This document shows, piece by piece, positions 15,443 through 23,012 of a stretch of 25,830 nt of DNA. The stretch covers positions 1 to 25,830 of the forward strand of contig DCKD01000058.1 of assembly GCA_002320245.1 (NCBI GenBank), in the 5' to 3' direction. Origin of the DNA: Lachnospiraceae bacterium UBA1683. GTDB taxonomy: Bacteria; Bacillota; Clostridia; Lachnospirales; Lachnospiraceae. Below the pieces are notes generated by a model. The model saw nothing but the letters and a program-made list of their open reading frames with translations. It was not told the origin of the DNA and made no database searches. The translations under genes and the position numbers were made by a program. Each line of letters starts with the position of its first letter. The stretch's first letter is position 1.

Positions 15443-16920
15443 TAAGACCGAAATCAGTTTCCTTTAAACATATCAAAATTTATGCACTTTTTAAGGCGAA
15501 CAGGTGAGTTCCCGTTTTCCCATTTTGAATCTTATTATGAAGTTTATTCAGATTCCTTGCCATTGCTAAAAGAATGCTCTCTGCAAGAACATTCAATCTT
15601 CCACGACTCAGATATCTCCGAAACTGCATATCCTGTTTCAAATCTCCCAAAGAACCTTCTGCCTGTATGCTCCTGTTTACACGGAACAGGCTCCCTTCCT
15701 CTGAAAGAATCCGCTTCAAATCTTCTTCTCGGTATTTCAAAAACCGTCTTGCCACAGAAAGCACTTTATTTCTTTCTTCTATCGGCGTTTTACAGTTGTT
15801 CCCCTTGGTACATTCACTTTTGTAAGGACATTCTTTACAATCACTGCACTGATAGATGTTTTTTTCACTGACATATCCGGTTTTGGATTTTGTACGGCGG
15901 ATATGGGGAAATGACAGCTCTTTTCCGTTTTTGCAAGTGTAGGAATCCCTATCTGCATCGTATTCCATGTTTTCCATCCTGCCGATATCCTTTTGATATT
16001 TTCTGCTCTTGGAAACTTCGTAGTTCGCTGGCTTGATAAATGCTGTCTGCCCATTCCGTCCAAAAAAAGATAATTCTCTTCACTTTCATATCCGGCATCT
16101 GCAACAATCTTGGAATATTTGGACTTCAAATGCATTTCGGCATCCTTCAAGAACGGAATCAGGGTCGTTGTATCCGTTGGCTGTGGTCCAATGGACAGCC
16201 AGGTGATATATTCCGAATCCACGCCATGCTGTAAGTTGAATGCAGGCTTTAACTGTCCATTTCCCATGGCATCCTCTTTCATCCGCATAAAAGTAGCATC
16301 GTGGCCTGTTTTGGAAAAGCTGTTCCGATTCCCACAGATGTGAAGTTTTTGAGTATAACTTTTCAGCCTGTCGAGATACTCTTCCAGTGTTTCTATGCTT
16401 TTCTGAAGTGAAGATTTTCTTTTCCCGATTCCGTGTACAAACTCTATATTTTCTTTCTGTTTTAATGCGTATAACTTTTTGCGCAGACGCTTTATATGCT
16501 TCATTTTGACAGTATCACCATAAACAATCTTTATTGCATAAAGCTGTTCACACTGCAATCAGACCGGCAATCTTTACCAGAAGCTTCGCCTGATTTTTCG
16601 TCACTGCTTTTTTCCATACAAAGGTATATTTATTGGCACATGCTTCTATTTTTGTTCCGTCAATAAAGATCGATTTCCCGGAAGTTTCACCCAAGCCAAA
16701 AAGTGTATTTGACATTTCGGCCAGTATCCGTTTTGCACAAGGAGCGAAATGAATGCTGCGGAATCTGGCAAAGGTGGCATGATCTGGTGCAGGAAAGCCT
16801 TCCAGAAGATACATAAAGTTGATATCCTTCCTCATTCAAAGTATAATTCTTTTGTAAAGATATAGGTTTTCGCATACTTATATTTTAAACCATGTGCAAA
16901 AAGCATTCCGAACAAGAATG
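15443..16920 (-). mobile_element. IS1182-family insertion sequence remnant
   Basis: The left boundary abuts the thioester-protein pseudogene and the sequence runs to about 16920, where recognisable transposase ends before its usual N-terminus. Only the 3' end of the IS seems complete; no convincing pair of terminal inverted repeats could be found by eye, because the 5' end appears lost. The single gene inside is broken by at least two frameshifts, so the copy is inactive. Confidence 0.75.
15480..16913 (-). pseudogene. IS1182-family transposase, frameshifted and 5'-truncated
   Basis: DDE transposase in three frames on the minus strand. The upstream part (16548-16835) has MYLLEGFPAPDHATFARFR and SIFIDGTKIEACANKYTFVW, with the first catalytic Asp. 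Two bases appear missing near 16555, where the homology continues as CEQLYAIKIVYGD. The middle part has NGQLKPAFNLQHGVDSEYIT and IVADAGYESEENYLF (second Asp). Near an A7 run at 16062-16068 the frame changes again and continues as QTAFIKPANYEVSKSR, then the C-terminal part with Cys-rich QCSDCKECPYKSEC and RSIQAEGSLGDLKQDMQFRR (third acidic residue), ending in NLNKLHNKIQ. About 60 N-terminal residues are absent. The frameshift at the homopolymer could be a sequencing error; the other could not easily be. Confidence 0.85.
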
Positions 16921-16968
16921 GAAATATATGTGTGTGCAAAGAGAGATTGTCTTGATATAGGTAATGTT

Positions 16969-17427
16969 TTAAGAATTATATTCGGTAGAATCCAAATTGT
17001 ACGAATTCATTTGAATGTCGAATATGGTTTCTTTTATGGTTGAGACGCATTCGTCTGTTTTTTTGAGGATGTCTTTACCCCAAAAGTGGATAACAGTCCA
17101 ACCAAGTGCAAGGAGTTGTTTGTCTTTTTCGATATCTCTTTCACGGTTACGCTGGATTTTTTTGACCCAATAGTCAGGATGGTTGCCTTTTTCGAGACGT
17201 GGTTTTAAAACTTCCCAATCTTTCCCGTGGAAGAATTCACTATCGCAAAAAATGGCGATTTGATATTTTGTGATGGCAATGTCGGGTGAACCAGGGAGAG
17301 CACGGTAGTTTTTTCGGTAGCGAATACCTTCGTGCCAAAGGGCTTTTCGTAAAGCAACTTCAATAGAAGTATCTTTTCCACGAATACGGCTCATATTTTT
17401 TGAAACAACGGCAGCATCTCTTGGCAT
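16969..17427 (-). CDS. vsr: Very short patch repair (Vsr)-type endonuclease, orphan (152 aa)
   Basis: Vsr nicks next to T:G mismatches produced by deamination of 5-methylcytosine. The start at 17427 (MPRDAAVV) is set by GAGGAGG at 17437-17443. Family motifs: NMSRIRGKDTSIEVALRKAL, RYRKNYRALPGSPDIAI with the catalytic Asp of PDI, IAIFCDSEFFHGKDWE in place of the more usual FVHGCFWHGH, and the helical KKIQRNRERDIEKDKQL with LGWTVIHFWGKDI. Length fits the family. No cytosine methyltransferase is present on either side, although vsr normally accompanies one, so this is an orphan copy left in the degraded mobile region. The reading frame is intact and the ribosome site good, so it may still be expressed. 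The FCDSEFFHG variant is a common clostridial subgroup whose mismatch activity is less studied. Confidence 0.85.
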   Translation of the reverse strand: MPRDAAVVSKNMSRIRGKDTSIEVALRKALWHEGIRYRKNYRALPGSPDIAITKYQIAIFCDSEFFHGKDWEVLKPRLEKGNHPDYWVKKIQRNRERDIEKDKQLLALGWTVIHFWGKDILKKTDECVSTIKETIFDIQMNSYNLDSTEYNS

Positions 17428-17540
17428 AGCAAATTTCCTCCTCTGATATGATTTTATCATTTATAAAAAAGGATGTAAATGTTGATATGGATAATAATAC
17501 AACCGGGAATAGCGGAACAATACAACAGCCATTTTTGTTA

Positions 17541-17564
17541 GATGAACGGAATGACTCGTTCATC
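17541..17564. repeat. Perfect 8-bp inverted repeat at the end of the terminase fragment
   Basis: GATGAACG (17541-17548) and CGTTCATC (17557-17564) flank an 8-base centre. It adjoins the exact point (17567) where terminase homology stops, so it may be the scar or cause of the rearrangement. No T tract follows. Confidence 0.6.
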
Positions 17565-17566
17565 CT

Positions 17567-17707
17567 GCCCTCCAAGTTCTGAACCATCTGGACAGCGCCC
17601 CAGCGGTCAAAGGCAATTTCCGGGATGTTATATTTTTCTCCCAGCCCCTCGCTGAATTTTTCGATAAAGCCGTAGTGGAGGACGTTGTCCTCGGTGGTCT
17701 GAAGATA
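17567..17707 (-). pseudogene. Phage terminase large subunit fragment
   Basis: About 47 codons on the minus strand encode YLQTTEDNVLHYGFIEKF and KYNIPEIAFDRWGAVQMVQ, ending NLEG. This is the characteristic nuclease-domain region of siphophage terminase large subunits, which normally continues with GxGFxxxPFGQG. Homology stops at 17567 and the upstream ATPase part is missing. It is a relic of a second prophage or of a rearranged end, not part of the prophage on the left, since the strand is opposite. Confidence 0.75.
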
Positions 17708-17786
17708 CCTTTGGCGTTCGAAAGGACTGCACAAAACAGCCTGAAAACCATATTATGTTATAGAGAAAATAAAAACGGGTTTTTTA

Positions 17787-18215
17787 ATGAGAGATGATTA
17801 TTGTTCATGCATGGGAGACTATGGGGGGAATCCATATGCGTTAAATATGGAACAAATGGCGATGAAAAATCAAAATTTCCGTACTGCAATCTGGACCGGG
17901 AGATATTTACAAATGACATTAATGTGCATTCCACCATGTGGGGAAATAGGACTGGAAATTCATCAGGATACAGATCAGTTTATCCGGATTGAAGGAGGAA
18001 GGGCAGTCGTAAAAATGGGGAAATTTGAGAACCAACTGGATTTTAGGCAAAGTTTGTGTATTGGAGATGCCGTTTTCATTCCCGCGGGAACATGGCATAA
18101 TATTGTGAATGTGGGGGGATGTCCTTTAAAAGTGACTTCCATCTATGCACCGCCGCGGCATCCGAGAGGAACAATTCAATGCACGAAGGAAGATGCCGAG
18201 AGGGAAGAATATTAA
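17787..18215 (+). CDS. Cupin-domain protein, mannose-6-phosphate isomerase-like (142 aa)
   Basis: Small single-domain cupin. Residues about 48-120 form the beta barrel: CGEIGLEIHQDTDQFIRIEG carries the motif-1 His and Glu, and GDAVFIPAGTWHNIVNVGG carries the motif-2 His, giving a likely metal site. It ends with SIYAPPRHPRGTIQCTKED, a tail seen in stand-alone Firmicutes cupins of this group. The substrate is unknown. The start at 17787 lacks a clear Shine-Dalgarno and no upstream in-frame alternative looks better; the N-terminus may be shortened by the rearrangement that left the terminase fragment just upstream. A terminator follows 26 bp after the stop, so it is probably monocistronic. Confidence 0.8.
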   Translation: MRDDYCSCMGDYGGNPYALNMEQMAMKNQNFRTAIWTGRYLQMTLMCIPPCGEIGLEIHQDTDQFIRIEGGRAVVKMGKFENQLDFRQSLCIGDAVFIPAGTWHNIVNVGGCPLKVTSIYAPPRHPRGTIQCTKEDAEREEY

Positions 18216-18241
18216 CTTTTTTGAACTATGTCAAATGAGAA

Positions 18242-18289
18242 GGGTGCCGTTTAATTATTTAATTTGATAATTGAAGGGTATCCTTTTTT
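18242..18289 (+). terminator. Terminator of the cupin gene
   Basis: GGGTGCC (18242-18248) pairs with GGTATCC (18277-18283) using two G-T pairs, and an inner AATTAT/ATAATT stem extends it; six T follow at 18284-18289. Confidence 0.7.
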
Positions 18290-18673
18290 AGTTATTGTCT
18301 CCGACCGTGTAACAAAGCTGTTTCTCGATTGGTGAATAGCAACTTTATTACAAGTAGTATAGGAAATCCAATTGCATTGCCTTTGTGGGGACGGGCATTG
18401 AAAAATGGAAACAGTGCATTTACTGATGTGAATTTGACAGTTGCAAGGTCAGGCTTCAATATTTGACCATACAACTGTTTTTTTTGCTTTCGGTCAGGTG
18501 GGGGATAAGGAAAAGTTATTTTAAAATTAATTGTTTGAGTCTTGTACTTGCCAAAAGAAGGTAGCCGCTTCTGACGGAAGAGCAGTATAGTGCCTGTCAA
18601 AATTCTGCCAAAATTATAGCCATTTTATTGAATCAATATGAGATACATGATAACTTATCAAATGATGGAATGA
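18290..18673. other. Intergenic stretch without recognisable gene
   Basis: No gene I can support. One plus-strand frame (18275-18463) lacks a start and encodes protein-like text (VNSNFITSSIGNPIALPLWG, then ending ARSGFNI) and could be a decayed gene end; the minus strand has a 102-codon open frame with no ribosome site. Given decay on both sides, this is most likely degraded sequence. Confidence 0.5.
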
Positions 18674-19361
18674 TGTTTTTTCCCTCGGTGCAGAGATGGA
18701 TATGACACCTATGGGAGAGCGTATCGGCACGAAGATGACACAGACAAAGAGACCTGCCGTTATTATTCTCCTGTGCTTTACGCTCGGCTTTATCATTACT
18801 GTATCTGAACCGGATCTCCAGGTACTGGCGGGGCAGATACCGGCGATTCCGGATGATATATTGATTGTAGCAGTGGCGGCAGGTGTCGTAATATTTCTTG
18901 TAGCGGCGGCGCTTAGAATGCTGTTTGGAATTCCTCTTTCCTATATGCTGCTTGTACTATATCCAATTGTGTTTATCCTGACACAGTTTGTTCCCGAAGG
19001 ATTTGTGGCAGTAGCGTTTGATTCGGGAGGGGTTACCACAGGGCCAATGACGGTTCCTTTTATTATGGCACTGGGGGTTGGATTCTCAGCGGTCCGCAGC
19101 GATAAGCATGCGGAAAATGACAGTTTCGGTCTGGTGGCTTTGTGTTCTATACTTATATCGGACTGGTACTATTTCTGACAGGTGTAAATGTTGGATTCAT
19201 GCCTGCGGGAAATCTCCTTGGACAGATTATTGCAGACCTTCCGTATCGCTGGATTGTTGTTCCAATCGGCATGTTGATTGGTTACTTTATAAGCGGGAAA
19301 CGGAAAAACAGTAAAGGCAGAGCCGGCAGTCTATGTGCTGATGGAGCAGGTGGTAACATGA
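18674..19361 (+). pseudogene. DUF1538 membrane protein, decayed by internal deletions
   Basis: Remnant of a large multi-pass membrane transporter-like protein of the DUF1538 family. Recognisable blocks in order: FSLGAEMDMTPMGERIGTKM, ILLCFTLGFIITVSEPDLQV, AFDSGGVTTGPMTVPFIMAL, SDKHAENDSFGLVALCSI; then, in another frame from about 19145, YTYIGLVLFLTGVNVGFMPA and LPYRWIVVPIGMLIGYFI; then, after about 19 extra bases (19292-19310), VKAEPAVYVLMEQVV in a third frame, ending TGA at 19359-19361. The N-terminus, a central block of more than 100 residues and the C-terminal half are missing compared with the family as I know it. The stop overlaps the next gene's ATG. Confidence 0.8.
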
Positions 19362-19681
19362 TGAAGACGTTTCAGGAATTTTATAAAGAAAATGACCATG
19401 CGGTTGCATTTATGATGATGGGAAAAGGAACTGCCGACAGTAAGGTGCTGGACTATTTCGGATTAGAAGCATCGGAGAAAATCGTATCATTTTCTGTTGT
19501 CACCGAGGAGATGTGGAACAAACTTAAACGGGAAATGATTGTGCATATGCAGATTGATATTCCGGGTAAGGGGATTGCATTTATCATACCGGTAAGCAGT
19601 ATCGGAGGAAAAAAGTGCTTCATTTTTGAAAAACAGGATATAAAGTGTATCGGGCAGCTCTTTGTTGGCTGCCTTTTGTAA
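19358..19681 (+). pseudogene. P-II-like regulator associated with DUF1538, truncated
   Basis: Starts MMKTFQEFYKENDHAVAF and continues through MGKGTADSKVLDYFGLEASE and MQIDIPGKGIAFIIPVSSIG, which resemble the first half of the double P-II-like (GlnB-fold) protein normally encoded beside DUF1538 genes. Homology stops after GGKKC. The last 20 or so residues come from an unrelated terminator sequence. The native protein would be about twice as long, so this is a truncated non-functional copy. Confidence 0.72.
19653..19677 (+). terminator. Rho-independent terminator at the end of the decayed region
   Basis: GGCAGC (19653-19658) pairs with GCTGCC (19668-19673), followed by TTTT. It lies inside the read-through end of the truncated P-II-like frame and isolates the sigma-factor operon. 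Confidence 0.7.
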
Positions 19682-19776
19682 TACCTGAGAAAAAAGTGTA
19701 AAAATTTATGCGTTTGCCGCACAGTTGGCTGTCGTTATCCGTTAAACATAATGAGAGGAGGTTTTGATTTACATCC

Positions 19777-20274
19777 ATGGATATAGAAGAACAATATGAT
19801 AAGGTATACCGTTATTGCTATATGCGGGTAGGACACAGGCAGACGGCGGAAGATATTACACAAGAGACTTTCCTTCGGTTTTTCAAAAACTATTCCTATC
19901 AGGATATGGGAAAATTCATGGCTTACCTCTATACAATTGCCCGAAATTTGTGTACGGATTATCATCGGAAGAAAAAAGAAATGTTACTCCCAGAAGATTA
20001 TGAAGAAAAACGGGGCAAAGAAAGATTAGGGGTGGTTTTCGGGGAGAGCCATGAGGAGACCGTTGTAGTGAATCTTGCGCTTCGGGAGGCATTAAGCTGC
20101 CTCGGTCAGGAGGAACAGGAGATGATTTTGCTCCGATATGTAAATGAATTGGCTGTTGCAGATATAGGTAAAATTTTCGGGCTTTCCAGGTTTACAGTAC
20201 ATAGGAGGCTTGGAAAATGTATGGCTGTTTTGCGTAAAGAACTGGGAGTGCCGGAGAAGGGAGAGATTTTATGA
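19777..20274 (+). CDS. RNA polymerase ECF-type sigma factor (165 aa)
   Basis: Alternative sigma factor with two regions. Sigma-2 at about residues 5-65: YCYMRVGHRQTAEDITQETF, then FMAYLYTIARNLCTDYHRKK. Sigma-4 at about 100-155: ALREALSCLGQEEQEMILLR and IGKIFGLSRFTVHRRLGKCM as the -35-reading HTH. Length is usual for ECF sigmas. ATG 19777 is the only ATG after an in-frame stop at 19765-19767; the purine-rich GAGGAGG (19755-19761) lies 15 bases upstream, longer than usual. Its stop overlaps the following membrane-protein gene by 4 bases (ATGA), the usual sigma/anti-sigma arrangement. It probably directs transcription of its own operon, which contains an ABC exporter. Confidence 0.92.
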   Translation: MDIEEQYDKVYRYCYMRVGHRQTAEDITQETFLRFFKNYSYQDMGKFMAYLYTIARNLCTDYHRKKKEMLLPEDYEEKRGKERLGVVFGESHEETVVVNLALREALSCLGQEEQEMILLRYVNELAVADIGKIFGLSRFTVHRRLGKCMAVLRKELGVPEKGEIL

Positions 20275-21026
20275 AGAAAAGACTGGATAAGGACGGACAG
20301 ATGAGGCAGGCGCTCCGAGAGGCATATAAAGCGCCGAAACCCGAGGAAAAGCAGGCATTTATGAAAAATTTAAAAGAACAATGTATTCTGTCGGAAAGAG
20401 AGTCGTCGGGGATATCCCACTGGCAGTTCATTCTGTATCAGATACAGTATGTCCGGGTACGGAACTGGGTTCTGGCGGCAGGGATTTTTGCTCTGTCCCT
20501 GTATCTGATGAGAACCGTAGGACGGGAAGAAATGTGGTGCATTTCAGCTTGTGTCCCTTTTCTTGCGCTAATGGTAGCGGATGAGGGAAGCCGGGCAGTC
20601 CGATATGGGATGGAAGAGCTGGAATTGTCCTCCAGATTCACCAGAAAGACGGTTCTGGCGGCGAGAATGGGTGCGATAGGACTTGGAAATCTGCTGTTTT
20701 TCGTGGTGGCGATTCCAACGGCTCTGGTCTGGCGGCAAGTGCCGGTGCTTCTATCGGGAGTTTATATTTTGCTTCCCTATCTGCTCAGTGCGTTTCTAAA
20801 TCTATTCATTGTGCGGAAGATGCACGGCAGAGAGACACTGTATGCCTGTATGGGGGCTTGTTTATTAGTGAGTGTCGGATGTGTGATGTTTGGGATTATG
20901 CAGATTCCAGTGTGGCGGTCCGGAAGTATTGGAATGGAAATCATAGTATTTCTTGCAGCGGCAGCCATGGTGGTGAACGAGGGGCGGAAAATATTGGAAC
21001 AGGCGGAGGAAATGGTATGGAATTAA
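20271..21026 (+). CDS. Membrane protein, probable anti-sigma regulator (251 aa)
   Basis: The N-terminal ~60 residues are soluble and charged (RQALREAYKAPKPEEKQAFM), resembling the short cytoplasmic sigma-binding segment found in proteins encoded right after ECF sigmas in Clostridia. Roughly six hydrophobic segments follow (residues ~65-85, ~88-105, ~135-155, ~160-185, ~195-215, ~220-240). No enzymatic motif is visible. The 4-base overlap with the sigma gene and the 10-base overlap with the ABC ATPase indicate coordinated expression. Likely role: hold the sigma factor at the membrane until an envelope signal appears, perhaps together with the transporter (inference). It could instead be a subunit of the ABC exporter. 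Confidence 0.7.
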   Translation: MKKRLDKDGQMRQALREAYKAPKPEEKQAFMKNLKEQCILSERESSGISHWQFILYQIQYVRVRNWVLAAGIFALSLYLMRTVGREEMWCISACVPFLALMVADEGSRAVRYGMEELELSSRFTRKTVLAARMGAIGLGNLLFFVVAIPTALVWRQVPVLLSGVYILLPYLLSAFLNLFIVRKMHGRETLYACMGACLLVSVGCVMFGIMQIPVWRSGSIGMEIIVFLAAAAMVVNEGRKILEQAEEMVWN

Positions 21027-21712
21027 TGGTCGATCGTTTGACGAAACAATATAAGAATAAAATCGCAGTGGACAGAGTGTCTTTAAGAATCGGACAGGGG
21101 GTATATGGGCTTCTGGGAGCAAATGGAGCCGGAAAGACGACACTGATGCGGATGCTGACCGGGATTTTAAAACCCACCGGGGGGACTGTGACGTTTGACG
21201 GACTGGACGTGTCCACAGAGGAGTATCGGAAGGAATTGGGATATCTCCCTCAGGATTTTGGATATTATCCAGGCTTTACCGGGATGGATTTCCTCATGTA
21301 TATGGCGGTGTTGAAGGGAATGACGAAGCAGACGGCGAAGAAGAGGAGTAAGGAGCTTCTGGAGGTGGTAGGGCTGAAAGAGATGGGAAAGCGTAAAATC
21401 AAGACCTATTCTGGGGGGATGAAACAGCGTCTTGGAATTGCACAGGCACTTTTAAATCACCCAAGGCTTTTGGTTCTGGATGAGCCGACGGCGGGACTCG
21501 ACCCTAGGGAACGGGTGCGGTTCCGGGAACTGATTGCCGAAATTGGAAGGGAAAATATTGTCATCCTGTCTACCCACATCGTATCGGATGTTGAACACAT
21601 TGCGGACCGGATTCTTCTGATGAAAGACGGCCAGCTTATTTTTAATGGGATGCAGGAAACGATTGGAGAAGGATTGGAAGACTTTTATCTGGAACAGTTT
21701 GAGGAGGAGTAA
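21017..21712 (+). CDS. ABC transporter ATP-binding protein (231 aa)
   Basis: Energising subunit of an ABC-2 type exporter. Start at 21017 with GGAGG at 21005-21009. Walker A GANGAGKT (G34-T41), Q-loop YLPQDFGYYP, signature YSGGMKQRLG, Walker B LLVLDEPTAGLDP, and H-loop ILSTHIVSDVEH are all present and intact. The length is that of the compact DrrA/BcrA-like ATPases. The stop is 1 base before the ATG of the permease gene, so the two are coupled. Substrate unknown; linkage to an ECF sigma suggests export or sensing of an envelope-active compound. Confidence 0.95.
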   Translation: MELMVDRLTKQYKNKIAVDRVSLRIGQGVYGLLGANGAGKTTLMRMLTGILKPTGGTVTFDGLDVSTEEYRKELGYLPQDFGYYPGFTGMDFLMYMAVLKGMTKQTAKKRSKELLEVVGLKEMGKRKIKTYSGGMKQRLGIAQALLNHPRLLVLDEPTAGLDPRERVRFRELIAEIGRENIVILSTHIVSDVEHIADRILLMKDGQLIFNGMQETIGEGLEDFYLEQFEEE

Positions 21713-21713
21713 G

Positions 21714-22871
21714 ATGGATGGCTTTTGGATGTTGGTAAAATATGAGTATAAAAAATTATTGCAGAGGAAGATTGTCTGTGCCACGATGCTGGTTCTTATT
21801 GTGATGAGCGTGCTGATATCGGTAATTGGGTATTTCTCCGGGAATTATGTGATTGACGGAAAAGAGGTCAGCGTTTATGATGCACATAAGATGTCTGTAG
21901 AGGAAGAGCGGGAGCAGACAGGGAGTGTATTGGACGATATGTTTTTTGCCAGGATGAGGGCACAAGGGGACGAGTATAGTATTGCGAATGGTATTTGGAA
22001 TATACTCTTCGAAGTGGAAGGGAAACTTGATGTTGTGCCGGAGGATGCCGATACATTTTACTCGATGAGGGAGAACCAGATGAAGATGAAATTCGACGAA
22101 GCTTTTCTTACATCTGAGGAGCAGAAAGAACTGATGTGTATAGATGAGGCGACAGAAATTCCCATTGTTTATGAATATGCAGGGGGGTGGAGTGAATCTT
22201 CCGTTAATTTGATTTTGGTTGCTATTATGCAGGTAATCCTGATTGCAGTGAGCATCCCGGCAATCTTTTCCGATGAACACAGCCGCAGGACGGACCAGAT
22301 TGTTCTGTGTACCGACCGGGGAAGAGGACCGCTTTACCTGGCGAAGATGTTTACGGGACTTACCTATTGTCTGATTGCAACCTTAATCCTAAGTATTTGT
22401 TCGATTGTTCCCACTCTTTTTGTGTCCGGTACGGACGGATTTGGTGCACCCCTGCAGGTGGCGTACCCGCTTCTTCCGTGGCGGATGACAGTTGGAGAGG
22501 GCATGGTAGTGATGCTTTTTATGATGCTTTTGGCATCCGTGCTGTACGCCTCCTTTGCCATGGTGATGGCGGAAAAGAGCAGAAGCAATGTGGCTCCTAT
22601 GGCGGTGATGGTAGGATTTATGCTGATTTGCCTGATTGCCAATGTGCCGGAGAAGTTCCTCTTTTTGGCTAAGATTTGGGCACTGATGCCGGGAAAGGTA
22701 TTGTCCCTGCCGGGAGGCGATGATAGTTTCATTGGGCTGCTCCTGTTCCATGTGATGGGAGAGAGCCTGATGACATGGCAGATGGCAGCGGTTGTCTGGG
22801 GGATGATTTCCGCGGTGCTGTTATCAATTGGGTATCGGTGGTATAAGAATTATCAGGTGACGGGAAGATAG
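21714..22871 (+). CDS. ABC-2 type transporter permease (385 aa)
   Basis: Membrane partner of the ATPase upstream. The start at 21714 is used because GAGGAGGAG lies just upstream. One transmembrane segment near residues 17-42 (KIVCATMLVLIVMSVLISVI) is followed by a large extracytoplasmic, acidic domain (about 43-165), then about five segments from residue ~165 to the end (LILVAIMQVILIAVSIPAIF, YCLIATLILSICSIVPTLF, VMLFMMLLASVLYASFAMVM and others). This is the ABC-2 layout with an extended first loop. The basic C-terminus (YRWYKNYQVTGR) is cytoplasmic. No convincing terminator follows, but a promoter starts the next gene at 22915. Confidence 0.88.
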   Translation: MDGFWMLVKYEYKKLLQRKIVCATMLVLIVMSVLISVIGYFSGNYVIDGKEVSVYDAHKMSVEEEREQTGSVLDDMFFARMRAQGDEYSIANGIWNILFEVEGKLDVVPEDADTFYSMRENQMKMKFDEAFLTSEEQKELMCIDEATEIPIVYEYAGGWSESSVNLILVAIMQVILIAVSIPAIFSDEHSRRTDQIVLCTDRGRGPLYLAKMFTGLTYCLIATLILSICSIVPTLFVSGTDGFGAPLQVAYPLLPWRMTVGEGMVVMLFMMLLASVLYASFAMVMAEKSRSNVAPMAVMVGFMLICLIANVPEKFLFLAKIWALMPGKVLSLPGGDDSFIGLLLFHVMGESLMTWQMAAVVWGMISAVLLSIGYRWYKNYQVTGR

Positions 22872-22914
22872 TGAAGATATTTTTTTTGTCTCGTTTGATT
22901 GCAGATTATGAACC

Positions 22915-22944
22915 TTGATTTCCTCACATCAAAAATGCTATAAT
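22915..22944 (+). promoter_or_regulatory. Promoter of the coenzyme A supply locus
   Basis: TTGATT (22915-22920) and TATAAT (22939-22944) with an 18-bp spacer; the TG one base before the -10 makes it an extended -10 promoter. It lies about 70 bp before the coaBC start. Confidence 0.75.
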
Positions 22945-22969
22945 GATGCACAGGCAATGTATTTATGCA

Positions 22970-22988
22970 GGCAGGGCGAAGCTCTGCC
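22970..22988 (+). other. Leader hairpin just upstream of the coaBC ribosome site
   Basis: GGCAGGGC (22970-22977) and GCTCTGCC (22981-22988) form an 8-bp stem (one G-T pair) over GAA, ending 7 bases before AAGGAGG (22996-23002). There is no T tract. It could stabilise the transcript or modulate translation. Confidence 0.55.
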
Positions 22989-23012
22989 GTAAGAAAAGGA
23001 GGATACACTTTG

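Noticed and set aside
18275..18463. Plus-strand frame encoding protein-like sequence (SSIGNPIALPLWGRAL)
   Set aside because: No start codon or ribosome site and I cannot name a family with confidence. Kept only as a possible relic.
18292..18600. 102-codon open frame on the minus strand
   Set aside because: No ribosome site, runs through the cupin terminator region and low-complexity sequence, and lies in decayed DNA; no recognisable domain.
19725..19752. Possible promoter TTGGCT / CATAAT (16-bp spacer) before the ECF sigma gene
   Set aside because: The predicted start of transcription would fall inside the GAGGAGG sequence at 19755-19761, leaving no usable ribosome site. An ECF-type autoregulated promoter is more likely but I could not fit -35 and -10 elements with normal spacing.
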